Source: Flavobacteriia bacterium (GTDB lineage Bacteria; Bacteroidota; Bacteroidia; Flavobacteriales_D; Crocinitomicaceae). From it: 64,000 bases of DNA. Position 1 is the stretch's first letter; the number at the start of each line of letters is the position of its first letter. Made by a program: the position numbers and the translations under genes. Under the pieces are notes generated by a model. The model was not told where the DNA came from, searched no databases, and saw only the letters and a program-made list of their open reading frames with translations. The DNA lies in NCBI GenBank assembly GCA_009924735.1, contig RFQZ01000001.1, forward strand, positions 153,414 to 217,413, read 5' to 3'. Of the stretch, positions 18,543 through 28,200 are shown piece after piece.

Positions 18543-19327
18543 AGGCCGTGGTTTTTAAGTTGGAAAAGCTTGTGTGCGTTGTGGGTTGTTTGCAAACCGA
18601 TTTCATCTGGCCCTACATGGTAACAGTCTACCAAGTGATCCACAACATAAGAGAGAAAAGAAGGCTCGTTTCGCCTGCCGCGATGAGGGACTGGGGGCAA
18701 ATAGGGCGCATCTGTTTCCAAAAGAATTTTTTCGAGGGGCAAGGTTTTTATGACGGATTTTAAGTCGCTGTTTTTATAACTGATGACCCCTCCAATGCCG
18801 AACAAAAACCCAGGTAAATTCTCTAGGATGTGTTCTGCCTGTGCGACCGTACCTGTAAAACAGTGAAATGCGCCACGCAAAGCGGTTTTTTCGTATTTTG
18901 CCAGCTCTACAAAAACTTCGTCAAAGGCATTTCTAATGTGAAAAACGATAGGAAGGTCAAACGCCAAAGCCCAAGAGATTTGCTTGTGTAAAGCATCCAC
19001 TTGTTGTGTCTGAAAAGTTGTGTCCCAGTATAAATCCAATCCAATTTCTCCAATGGCACAAAAAGCAGAGGGGCTTGATTTTAACAACGAATATAAAGCA
19101 TCCAATTCTTCCAAATGGTTAATTTTTACGCTACAAGGGTGAAGGCCTATCATGGGAACCATCGGAAGGCTTGACGTTGGCATTTGGAACAGAAGCTCGG
19201 AAGAGGCAAGGTCAATGTTTGGCAACAGCAAAGCCCCTACGCCTGCATCTTTCGCTCTTTGTATCACGTCGGAAAAGTCTTCGCTAAATACCGTGTCGTA
19301 AATATGGCAGTGTGTGTCAATGATCAT
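18539..19327 (-). CDS. TatD family metal-dependent hydrolase
   Basis: A 262-aa TIM-barrel hydrolase of the TatD family, which includes 3'-5' DNases and D-aminoacyl-tRNA-related deacylases. Metal ligands are recognisable: DTHCHIYD at the start, GEIGLDLYW, the H of PIVFHIRNAFDE, FHCFTG, and ETDAPYLPPVPHRGRRNEP. Length fits the family. It overlaps both galE and ansA by 4 bp, so translation is probably coupled. Substrate is not determined by sequence. Confidence 0.92.
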   Translation of the reverse strand: MIIDTHCHIYDTVFSEDFSDVIQRAKDAGVGALLLPNIDLASSELLFQMPTSSLPMVPMIGLHPCSVKINHLEELDALYSLLKSSPSAFCAIGEIGLDLYWDTTFQTQQVDALHKQISWALAFDLPIVFHIRNAFDEVFVELAKYEKTALRGAFHCFTGTVAQAEHILENLPGFLFGIGGVISYKNSDLKSVIKTLPLEKILLETDAPYLPPVPHRGRRNEPSFLSYVVDHLVDCYHVGPDEIGLQTTHNAHKLFQLKNHGL

Positions 19328-20340
19328 TTATTCGTTTTTCTGGATTTTTCCCAACGCCAAGCATCTTCAATGGCACTTTCTACACTTCGTTTAGCTGCCC
19401 ACTGCAATTCGGATTTAGCCAAGTCAACATTGGCGTAAATCTCAACAACATCGCCCATCCTTCTGTTGCCAATTTCAAACGGCAATGGAGCGTGCGTGAT
19501 TTTTTGGAAGAAATCTACGACTTCTAATACAGTGGTTCCTTTTCCTGTTCCAATGTTGAAATGGGACAGCGAAGGATTGTTTTTTCCCACATAATTTAAA
19601 GCAACCACGTGGGCATCTGCAACATCACACACATGAATGTAATCGCGCACACAGGTTCCATCTGAGGTGGGATAATCATTTCCAAAAACCGTGAGTTTTT
19701 CCTGCAGCCCCATAGCCGTTTGGGTAATGTAGGGCAATAAATTGTTCGGCGTTCCATTTGGGAGCTCTCCAATTTGTGCAGAGGGATGCGCACCGATTGG
19801 GTTGAAGTACCTTAAGCAAATGATTTGAAGGTCTGGCTTGGTTTTGCTGTAGTCTTCTAATATCTGTTCCCCCATCCATTTTGTAAAACCATAGGGCGAT
19901 ACAGGGAGTTTTTTTGCAGTCGTTTCTCGCACCTCTTTTACATCCGGCTCTCCATAAACGGTACAAGAGGAAGAAAAGACCAGTTTCTCAATGCCAAAGA
20001 ACGCGGAAGCCTCCATTACATTCATAAGACCAATCAGGTTGTTTTGATAGTATTCCAAAGGATGTGCACAGGAGTCACCCACAGATTTGTAGGCCGCGAA
20101 ATGAATAATTGCGTAAATGTTGTGTTTTTCAATTGTTTCGAAAAGCAAGTTTTTATCGCAAATATCAATTGGATAAAACGTAAAACTGTCTTTTATAAGT
20201 TGGTTAATACCGGTTAAAATCTCTTGAGAACTGTTTCTTAAGTCATCCACAATAATCGGATGAAATCCTTGATTGGACAATTCAACCACGGTGTGTGAGC
20301 CGATGTAACCAGCGCCTCCCGTAACGAGCACATTTTTCAT
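19324..20340 (-). CDS. galE: UDP-glucose 4-epimerase
   Basis: Short-chain dehydrogenase-type epimerase of 338 aa interconverting UDP-glucose and UDP-galactose. Visible are the NAD-binding VTGGAGYIGSHTVVEL, the catalytic SSSCTVYG and YGFTKWMGE (Tyr-x3-Lys), RYFNPIGAHPS, and the RDYIHVCDVADAH segment. Length and motifs match GalE closely. First gene of the galE-tatD-ansA unit, with a TAAATTTG promoter box just upstream. Confidence 0.95.
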   Translation of the reverse strand: MKNVLVTGGAGYIGSHTVVELSNQGFHPIIVDDLRNSSQEILTGINQLIKDSFTFYPIDICDKNLLFETIEKHNIYAIIHFAAYKSVGDSCAHPLEYYQNNLIGLMNVMEASAFFGIEKLVFSSSCTVYGEPDVKEVRETTAKKLPVSPYGFTKWMGEQILEDYSKTKPDLQIICLRYFNPIGAHPSAQIGELPNGTPNNLLPYITQTAMGLQEKLTVFGNDYPTSDGTCVRDYIHVCDVADAHVVALNYVGKNNPSLSHFNIGTGKGTTVLEVVDFFQKITHAPLPFEIGNRRMGDVVEIYANVDLAKSELQWAAKRSVESAIEDAWRWEKSRKTNK

Positions 20341-20344
20341 AGGT

Positions 20345-20352
20345 CAAATTTA
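20345..20352 (-). promoter_or_regulatory. -7 promoter element of galE unit
   Basis: The minus strand reads TAAATTTG, an exact TAnnTTTG match, 4 bp before the galE ATG. Such near-leaderless spacing recurs in this window. No clear -33 element. Confidence 0.5.
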
Positions 20353-20411
20353 GGAAAATTAATTTTGGTGTTTTGGAATGTATAAAAGCGCCTTTGTTTT
20401 ATCTTTACCCT

Positions 20412-20822
20412 ATGCAATTGTTTATTTTTCTCTTATGTTTTCTTAGTTATGGAGCCGATGATTCTCATGATCTGGATGTTAGTGTGAGCGGTTTTCCCTC
20501 GGACAAAGGCCAGGTTTATGTGGGATTGTTTAACAAGTCAGAAGATTTTGCCGTAAGAGGAAAACAATTTAAAGGAAAAGTAGCCACCATTGAGGGCAAA
20601 AAAGCGATTGTTCATTTCGAAAACCTACCCACAGGAAATTATGCGGTGGCAAGTTTTCACGACAAGAACAAAAATGGATATATGGATAAAAACGCCTTTG
20701 GGCTGCCCTTAGAATCCTATGGTTTTTCAAACCAGGCAAGAGGAACACTCGGTCCTCCTTCGTTTTCAGATGCAAAATTTCGCATTGAAGATGACCGGAA
20801 AATTGAAATCCGCCTGAAATAA
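20412..20822 (+). CDS. Exported DUF2141 protein
   Basis: Protein of 136 aa from the chosen start at 20412, where a signal peptide begins (MQLFIFLLCFLSYG); an earlier in-frame ATG at 20373 would put charged, non-signal residues in front. The body has the DUF2141 pattern: GQVYVGLFNKSEDF, LPTGNYAVASFHDKNKNGYMD and a C-terminal GPPSFSDAKFRI. This family is a small periplasmic or secreted beta-sandwich of unknown function, common in Bacteroidota. It stands alone, divergent from galE. Confidence 0.85.
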   Translation: MQLFIFLLCFLSYGADDSHDLDVSVSGFPSDKGQVYVGLFNKSEDFAVRGKQFKGKVATIEGKKAIVHFENLPTGNYAVASFHDKNKNGYMDKNAFGLPLESYGFSNQARGTLGPPSFSDAKFRIEDDRKIEIRLK

Positions 20823-20880
20823 GCAGTCAAGTTATCAACACAAAACCGCGCTTTAACATAGACTTAACATCATACTTAAA

Positions 20881-21723
20881 ATGTCTCGCCATCTTTATCC
20901 AATGGAATTTAGGCAAGAAGTTGTTGTTATCTCGGATGTGCACCTAGGAACGTATGGTTCCGCCGCTGCGCAGTTGGTCTCTTATCTTAAAAGTATTAAA
21001 CCCAAAGTATTAATATTAAATGGAGACATCATTGACATTTGGCAATTTAACAAAAGGTATTTTCCAGATGACCACATGAAGGTAATTCGCGAAATCATAC
21101 GAATGTTATCCAAGGGAACAGAAGTCCATTACATCACAGGAAACCACGACGAGTCCCTAAGAAGGTTCAGTGGATTTACCTTGGCAAATTTTCACCTCGA
21201 CAACAAGGTGATTTTAGATTTACCCACAGGAAAAGCATGGGTGTTTCATGGTGACGTCTTCGATTTCTCTATAAAACACTCAAAATGGATTGCCAAGTTA
21301 GGGGGTAAGGGATACGACTTATTGATATTGCTAAATACATTTATCAATTGGAGCTTGGTTAAAATGGGTAAAGAACGAATCTCCATTTCGAAAAAGGTGA
21401 AGGATAAGGTTAAAGGGGTAATCAGCTATATTAACAATTTCGAAGAAAATGTAGCCCAAATCGCCATGGAGAATGATTATCGTTATGTAATTTGTGGACA
21501 CATTCACCAGCCATGTATTAAAGATTTTACGGATGAGAACGGCAAAGTAACTACGTACCTAAATTCGGGAGATTGGGTGGAAAACAACACCGCCTTGGAA
21601 TATAACAATGGCGAATGGAAGTTGATTGAATTTAAGGAGGCTTCCGTTGCGAAAAAAGAACCAAAAATGGACAAAGTAACCATAGAATTGGACATGCTTT
21701 TAGGATCGAAAGACAAGCAATGA
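20881..21723 (+). CDS. UDP-2,3-diacylglucosamine diphosphatase-like metallophosphoesterase
   Basis: A 280-aa calcineurin-like phosphoesterase of the LpxH-like family. Metal-binding motifs are SDVHLG, NGDIIDIW, GNHDE, HGD and GHIHQP. In the middle (residues ~130-180) is a helical insert typical of LpxH-type lids. LpxH-like enzymes hydrolyse UDP-diacylglucosamine in lipid A synthesis, but this longer branch is found with glycosyltransferase genes and its substrate is unproven. Its stop overlaps the next gene's start (ATGA). Confidence 0.8.
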   Translation: MSRHLYPMEFRQEVVVISDVHLGTYGSAAAQLVSYLKSIKPKVLILNGDIIDIWQFNKRYFPDDHMKVIREIIRMLSKGTEVHYITGNHDESLRRFSGFTLANFHLDNKVILDLPTGKAWVFHGDVFDFSIKHSKWIAKLGGKGYDLLILLNTFINWSLVKMGKERISISKKVKDKVKGVISYINNFEENVAQIAMENDYRYVICGHIHQPCIKDFTDENGKVTTYLNSGDWVENNTALEYNNGEWKLIEFKEASVAKKEPKMDKVTIELDMLLGSKDKQ

Positions 21724-22715
21724 AAATCCTATATGCCATACAAGGCACGGGAAACGGTCACATGAGCCGAGCCCAAGAACTGCTTCCTTATTTTAAACAA
21801 TACGGTACAGTCGATGTCTTGGTCAGTGGTACACAATCTCAACTTGACGTTGCTTTCGACATTACCTATCGAACAAAAGGAATGAGTTTTATTGCTTCGA
21901 AATCAGGAGGGGTTCATTTTCTAAAAACCTTGTTACACCTTCGACCCATTCGGTTTTTTAAAGAAGTTTTTTCACTGCCCGTTAAAAAGTATGACCTCAT
22001 AATTAGTGATTTTGAACCTGTGAGCGCCTGGGCCTGTAAATTCCGAAATCTTCCGTGTATTGAACTCAGTCACCAATGCGCGGTAAAAATGGCCGAGTCT
22101 CCCCAACCAAAAGAATCTTTTCCCATAGGGCAATGGGTGGTAGAGAACTACTGTCCCAGCACAAAACAATATGGGGTACATTTTCAATGTTACAATGAGC
22201 GGGTTTTCTTTCCCATCATTCGAAATGAAGTCAAACGGTTAAACCCGGTTGATGATGGCTATTATTTAGTGTACCTAACTGGATATTCTGACGAAGCCAT
22301 CGCAGAAGTATTAATCAAAACCAATCAATCTTGGAGGGTGTATTCAAAAGAATCGAAGGAAACCACGAAACAGGAAAATATTACTTTTTGTCCCATCGAC
22401 AATAAAAAATTCATTTCAGACTTAGAGAAATGTAGGGGTATTCTTTGCGGTGCCGGTTTCGAATTGCCTGCAGAAGCATTGTTTTTGGGAAAGAAACTGA
22501 TGGTAATCCCTTACAACAATCATTATGAACAGCAATGCAATGCGGAAGCCTTAAAACGATTAGGCATTCCGGTGTTAAATCACTTATCATTGGCTGAATT
22601 GGAACCGCTTAGGCACTGGACAGAGCGAATCAATGCGGTTAAAATTCACATGCCTGATCAGACAGCGCTATTGGTTGAAAAAATCGTTACCGAGAACGTC
22701 GACGTTAAATGCTAA
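21720..22715 (+). CDS. Glycosyltransferase-family protein (TIGR00661/MurG-like fold)
   Basis: A 331-aa protein with a GT-B glycosyltransferase fold. It begins ILYAIQGTGNGHMSRAQEL, the donor/acceptor loop of the MJ1255-type family, and near the C-terminus has GILCGAGFELPAEALFLGKKLMVIPYNNHYEQQCNAEAL, the sugar-nucleotide binding region seen in MurG-type enzymes. It is translated in overlap with the upstream metallophosphatase; the two are a recurring pair in Bacteroidota and probably act on one envelope glycan or lipid. Substrates are unknown. Confidence 0.78.
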   Translation: MKILYAIQGTGNGHMSRAQELLPYFKQYGTVDVLVSGTQSQLDVAFDITYRTKGMSFIASKSGGVHFLKTLLHLRPIRFFKEVFSLPVKKYDLIISDFEPVSAWACKFRNLPCIELSHQCAVKMAESPQPKESFPIGQWVVENYCPSTKQYGVHFQCYNERVFFPIIRNEVKRLNPVDDGYYLVYLTGYSDEAIAEVLIKTNQSWRVYSKESKETTKQENITFCPIDNKKFISDLEKCRGILCGAGFELPAEALFLGKKLMVIPYNNHYEQQCNAEALKRLGIPVLNHLSLAELEPLRHWTERINAVKIHMPDQTALLVEKIVTENVDVKC

Positions 22716-22725
22716 ATAGAATATG

Positions 22726-24756
22726 CTAATCTTTGACTTCGTTTTTATAACGCAGGTATAGATTCAATTGGGCATGAAAAGGAGCGCCTTCTGTTTTTCT
22801 GTATTCATTGCGCATGTCTGAAGTGATCAACCTCGATTTTACGCTTCCCATCCATTGGTAATTAAAGATTAGGTCCAATTCCTTTTGAATTTCAACGTCA
22901 TAGATTGGGGTACCCACTTCTATCCTTTGGTCGATGTTTCGCTCCATTAAATCAGCGCTGGCAATGTAATAGAGCGGATCATTAAGATTGCAAAACACCA
23001 TCATTCTCGCGTGCTCTAAATAGCGGTCAACGATGCTTATAACCGTTAAATTTGGGTTGCGCTTGTGGTCTGTTTTCAAACAACAGATGCCTCTCACGAT
23101 CATATCAACCCGAACCCCTGATAAACTTGCGTCAATTAATTTTTCAATCAGCAATTGGTCCGTTAAATTGTTCACCTTGATTTTAATGTAAGCAGGAGCA
23201 CCTCGTTTCACGGCGGCAATTTCTTTATCAATGAGTTGGGTTAGTTTCCTTCGGAAATTAAATGGAGAGACCATCAAGGTTCTGAAACTCACCCTTTCCA
23301 TATTGTTTTCTAAAATCCTAAAGACTTTGTTTACTTCGGTTACCACTTTAGGATTTGAGGTTAGCAATGCAAAATCGGTATATATTTTCGAAGATTTCTC
23401 ATTAAAATTTCCGGTTCCTACATAGGCAATCGATTTCTCTACTTTTTTGTCCACCCGATTGATATACAACAATTTAGAATGCACCTTTAAATTAGGGACC
23501 CCAAAAATAACTTTTGCGCCCTGTTCTTTGAGGACATTGGACCAATGTAAATTGTTTTTTTCATCAAAACGAGCCTGCAATTCCATAACAACCACGACGG
23601 TTTTGCGATTGTATAGTGCTGCAATCAATGCTTGCATAATTTGAGAGTTTGAAGCCACTCGGTAAACATTTATTTTGATTTCCGTGACCAAAGGGTCAAT
23701 CGCCGCTTCGCGCAAAATGTCAATGATATAATCAAACTTTTGATAAGGGAAATGCAAGAAAACATCCTTTTCATAGATTGCTTCCAACAATTGTTTTGCT
23801 GATTCCAGATACGGATGGACGCATGGTGGCTGAGGTTTGTAAAGCAACTCTGGGTGATGAAAGTCTGGAAACTGAAGAAAGTCTTTGAAGTTATGATAAC
23901 GCCCACCAGGGATTGTGTTTACGCCCATTTTTAGTCCCAAACACTTTAACAAATAGGCCAAAAGGTCGTCCGGCATCTGTTCATCAAAAACGAAACGCAC
24001 AGGAACGCCCTTCTTGCGAAGTTTTAAACTTCGTTCAATTTTTTCTGAGTAAGTTTCTGAAATATCGTCGTCCAATTCAAGTTCGGCGTCTCGGGTAAAT
24101 TTAAAGGTAAAGGCTTGTATTTTGTCGTAGGAAAGAATCGAAAAAATGTCTTCTAAATGGAGACGAATGATGTCGTCTGCCAATATAAAAAAAGAGCTTC
24201 CATTTTCATTAAACATGAAAAAACGGCTCGGTTTTGAGGGGATTTGCAGCAGGGCATATTGATTGGCAACCCCCTTCTTCGCAATTTTAATGGCTAAATA
24301 AATGGCGTCATCCCTCAATTCTGGAAACCCGGATTTACGGTCCAAAATAACAGGAAACAAGGTGTGTTTGAAGGTAGAATGAAAATAACCAGAAATGATT
24401 TTTTTTTGAGATTCGGTCGAATTCTCTTCGTTCAATTGATACACATTGTGTTGTTTTAATGAAGTTAGGAGCGAGTCATAGGTGAGTTCAAATTTTTGTT
24501 GTTGTTTCAAAACAACTTTACGAATGTCTTTGTAAAGGTCCTCAGGAGTGCCCTCATAACCAAAAATTCTTTTTTGTTTCAGGCTGATCATCCGCTTCAC
24601 ATTGGCAACGCGTACACGGAAAAACTCATCTAGGTTATTTGAATAAATCCCTAAAAACCGAATGCGTTCCACCAAGGGAACATTTTCATCCATTGCTTCC
24701 TGCAGTACACGTTCATTAAAGCTTAACCAGCTTAATTCTCTATTAATCGTTTTCAA
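22726..24756 (-). CDS. ppk1: Polyphosphate kinase 1
   Basis: A 676-aa enzyme that builds polyphosphate from ATP. The four-domain layout is visible: N-terminal INRELSWLSFNERVLQEA, a PHOX-like head domain, then two phospholipase-D-like catalytic domains with PYQKFDYIIDILREAA, the autophosphorylated His region KVHSKLLYI and GTGNFNEKSSKIYTDF, and the later SADLMERNIDQRIEV. Slightly shorter than the E. coli enzyme. It converges with the glycosyltransferase gene. Confidence 0.95.
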   Translation of the reverse strand: MKTINRELSWLSFNERVLQEAMDENVPLVERIRFLGIYSNNLDEFFRVRVANVKRMISLKQKRIFGYEGTPEDLYKDIRKVVLKQQQKFELTYDSLLTSLKQHNVYQLNEENSTESQKKIISGYFHSTFKHTLFPVILDRKSGFPELRDDAIYLAIKIAKKGVANQYALLQIPSKPSRFFMFNENGSSFFILADDIIRLHLEDIFSILSYDKIQAFTFKFTRDAELELDDDISETYSEKIERSLKLRKKGVPVRFVFDEQMPDDLLAYLLKCLGLKMGVNTIPGGRYHNFKDFLQFPDFHHPELLYKPQPPCVHPYLESAKQLLEAIYEKDVFLHFPYQKFDYIIDILREAAIDPLVTEIKINVYRVASNSQIMQALIAALYNRKTVVVVMELQARFDEKNNLHWSNVLKEQGAKVIFGVPNLKVHSKLLYINRVDKKVEKSIAYVGTGNFNEKSSKIYTDFALLTSNPKVVTEVNKVFRILENNMERVSFRTLMVSPFNFRRKLTQLIDKEIAAVKRGAPAYIKIKVNNLTDQLLIEKLIDASLSGVRVDMIVRGICCLKTDHKRNPNLTVISIVDRYLEHARMMVFCNLNDPLYYIASADLMERNIDQRIEVGTPIYDVEIQKELDLIFNYQWMGSVKSRLITSDMRNEYRKTEGAPFHAQLNLYLRYKNEVKD

Positions 24757-24819
24757 ATGCGTTAGAATTTTTTTGTTTTCGAAAGTAATGTCTTAATGTT
24801 AATCGAATATAAAATTCAA

Positions 24820-25278
24820 TTATTCAAATTCTATTAATTTGGCTCCCTTGTCTACGATGGCATCTACCGAAACAAAAATATGTTTAACCTTCCCGATTCC
24901 ATTTGCTTTTAAGGTGTTTTCCATTTTCATGGCCTCTAAGGAGAGTAAAGGCGAACCGATGGAAACTTCATCTCCCACTTTTACAGCTAAACTCAATACA
25001 CGACCCGGCATTGGCGAATTAAACTCCTTGATTTTCCGTTGCTGCGGTTTGTCCAATCCCAACGTGTGGATTAACTCGTCAAGCGCATGCTTCTTTTGAA
25101 CATGAAAAATTCGGTGGTTAATTTTCAGTACCAACTTATGGTCTTCGCTTTGGTCTGAAATCACTTCTCCATGGTAACAAATACCCTCAAATTCTAGGGT
25201 AAAGAAGTGAGCGTCTATCCAGGTAATATTCGCTCCCTCTGCGGTCTGCGTTTCAATGTTATCAAACAACCAATGCAT
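24820..25278 (-). CDS. Biotinyl-binding protein (acyl-CoA carboxylase carrier type)
   Basis: A 152-aa protein whose C-terminal ~75 residues form a biotinyl/lipoyl domain with the biotin attachment site EAMKMEN, preceded by FNSPMPGRVLSLAVKVGDEVSIG. This motif is the form seen in propionyl-/methylcrotonyl-CoA carboxylase and oxaloacetate/pyruvate carboxylase carriers, unlike the EAMKLFN of the AccB at 41785. The N-terminal half is family-specific. It lies 2 bp after ileS with no carboxyltransferase gene nearby, so its partner must be elsewhere. Confidence 0.85.
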   Translation of the reverse strand: MHWLFDNIETQTAEGANITWIDAHFFTLEFEGICYHGEVISDQSEDHKLVLKINHRIFHVQKKHALDELIHTLGLDKPQQRKIKEFNSPMPGRVLSLAVKVGDEVSIGSPLLSLEAMKMENTLKANGIGKVKHIFVSVDAIVDKGAKLIEFE

Positions 25279-25280
25279 AT

Positions 25281-28200
25281 TTATTTTATTAAGTCAAAAA
25301 CAAAATCTTTGTCGATCAAAATCTCATCTACTTTACCGTTTTGCGGAGCAATGTCAAGAAATTGAATGTCATGTGCCAAAACTTCATCACAAATATACTT
25401 CGAATGGATTTCAATGGCTTCTCGAATTTCAGGTTGGGTATAAACTTGAAGAACGATTTTATCTGTCACGTCAAAATTCAACTCCTTTCTTTGATTTTGA
25501 ATGCGGTTCACCACTTCTCTCGCGATTCCTTCCTGCTTCAGGGATTCACTGATGGCGATGTCTAATGCCACGGTCAAGGCCCCGTCCGTTGCCACCGTCC
25601 AACCCGGGATGTCTTTGGCTGAAATTTCAAAATCTTCTATTTCTAAACATAGGCTTTCCCCTGCGATTTCACAGTGGTATTGCTTTGTGTTTTCTATCGA
25701 TTGAATGGCTTCCTGTCCCAAGGTTGAAACCAAGACGGCAATTGCCTTCATGTGTTTTCCATACTTTGGACCGATGGTTTTGAAATTGGGTTTGATTTGC
25801 TTGGTTAAAATTTGTCCATCATCCTCAATCATTTCGATGTGTTTAACATTCACTTCGGATTGTATAAGTGAAGCCATTTTATGAACCATTTCCACAAACG
25901 AAGGGTTTAGGGCAGGAATGATGATTCGGTGCAAAGGTTGTCGAACGCGAATTTTTTCTTTTTTACGTAAACTGAGAACCATAGAAGTTATCCGTTGGGC
26001 CAAATCCATCTGTTCTTCCAACGCCAAATCCATTTGGTTTGCATCTGCAATTGGAAACATACAAAGGTGAACAGATTCCAATCCTTTCTTTTTTGTCAAA
26101 TCTAGGTACAGGCGTTCCATAAAAAAGGGCGCTATGGGAGCTGCTAGGATGGAAATGGTTTCTAAGGCCGTAAATAAGGTTTGGTAGGCAGAAAGTTTGT
26201 TTATTGAGTCCTCGCTTTTCCAAAATCGACGCCGACATAAACGGACATACCAATTGGACAATTGATCACAAACGAACTCCTGGATCAGCCGACCTGCGCG
26301 CGTGCACTCATATGCGTCATAACTTAAGCCAACCTGATCAATTAACGTATTGAGACGCGAAAGAATCCAACGGTCCATTTCTGGGCGATTTCCCAAGGGA
26401 ATAGAATCTTCCTCCCCTGTAAAACCATCTACGTTGGCATACAGTGCAAAGAATGCATAGGTGTTGTAAAGCGTTCCTAAAAACTTACGCTGGACTTCCT
26501 TAATGCCTTCCAAATCGAATTTCAAATTGTCCCATGGTTGTGCATTGGTTACCATATACCAACGAGTGGCATCCGCTCCATAAACATCCAAAGTGCTGAA
26601 AGGATCAATGATGTTGCCCAAGCGCTTAGACATCTTAATGCCATTTTTGTCTTGCACCAGGCCATTTGACAACACGGTTTTGTAGGCTGCCTTTCCAAAA
26701 ACCAAACAAGAAATGGTATGTAGGGTATAGAACCACCCTCGGGTTTGGTCAACACCTTCTGCAATAAAATCTGCAGGATATGCCAATTCTTCGTCAATTT
26801 TCGCTTTGTTTTCGAAGGGATAATGCCATTGAGCATAAGGCATTGAACCTGAATCAAACCAAACATCGATTAAATCGGCTTCGCGTTTCATGGGTTTTCC
26901 AGTCGATGAAACCAAAACAATGTCATCAACGATGTTCTTATGCAGGTCTATTTTATCATAATTTTCATCAGACATATTTCCCGGTTCAAAATTTTGAAAC
27001 GGATTTTTTTCCATAAACCCTTGCTGAACGGATGCTTCACACGCTTTGAAAAGCTCCTCCATCGATTCGATGCAAACTTGCTCAGACCCTTCTTCTGTTG
27101 ACCAAATAGGAATGGGAATTCCCCAAAAACGCGACCGCGACAGGTTCCAATCGTTTGCATTTTCGAGCCATTTCCCAAATCTACCCGTGCCTGTTGATTC
27201 GGGTTTCCATTGAATGGGCTTGTTAAGATTTACCAAAAGCGCTCGGTTGGAAGAAACCTTGATAAACCATGAATCTAAAGGATAGTAAAGAATGGGTTTG
27301 TCGGTTCTCCAACAATGCGGATAACTGTGGTCGTATTTCTCAACCTTAAAAGCCAATCCCTTCTCTTTTAAATCAATGGCGATTTCTACATCTACTGATT
27401 TTTCAGGTTCCTTTCCTTCTTCATAGTAGGCGTTTTTGACATATTTCCCAGCTAAATAACCAACTTCTGGCCTAAAACGACCTTGCAAATCAACCAACGG
27501 AACCAGCTGTCCCTGTTCGTTTTTTATCAAAAGGGAAGGTACGCCATTCTCCTGGGCAACAAAGGCATCGTCCGCGCCAAATGTGGGTGCGGTGTGTACA
27601 ATACCTGTCCCATCCTCTGTGGTTACAAAAGCGCCAGCGATCACGCGAAAAGCATGTTCCCTTTGTTCTGCAGGTTGACAAAACGGCATCAGTTGATGGT
27701 ATTTTAGTCCAACCAAGTCTTTTCCTTTACAGGTTGAAAGCACGCAAAAAGGAATGATTTTTTGATTTTTTTCGCATACCAATTCAGCTGAATCATGAAC
27801 CTCTACGAAACCTTTCGAAAAATTTTTCGAGACCAAGTTACTCGCCAAAACCACTTCAATGGGGTCGAAGGTGTATGGATTAAAGGTTTGAACCAAGGAA
27901 TAGTCAATGGCACCGCCTACGGTAAGCGCAGTGTTAGACGGCAATGTCCACGGCGTCGTGGTCCAAGCAAGAAAATAGCGCGGATGTTTCGCCTCCCCAA
28001 AAATGGAGGGTTGGTTTTCCAGCCATTTAAATTGGGCAACGATAGAGGTGTCTTTGACATCTTTATAGCATCCAGGTTGGTTCAATTCATGTGTTGACAG
28101 TCCCGTTCCTGCTTTTGGTGAATAAGGTTGAATGCTGTACCCTTTGTAAAGTAAACCTTTGTTGTACAATTGCGCCAAAAGCCACCAAACCGACTCCATG

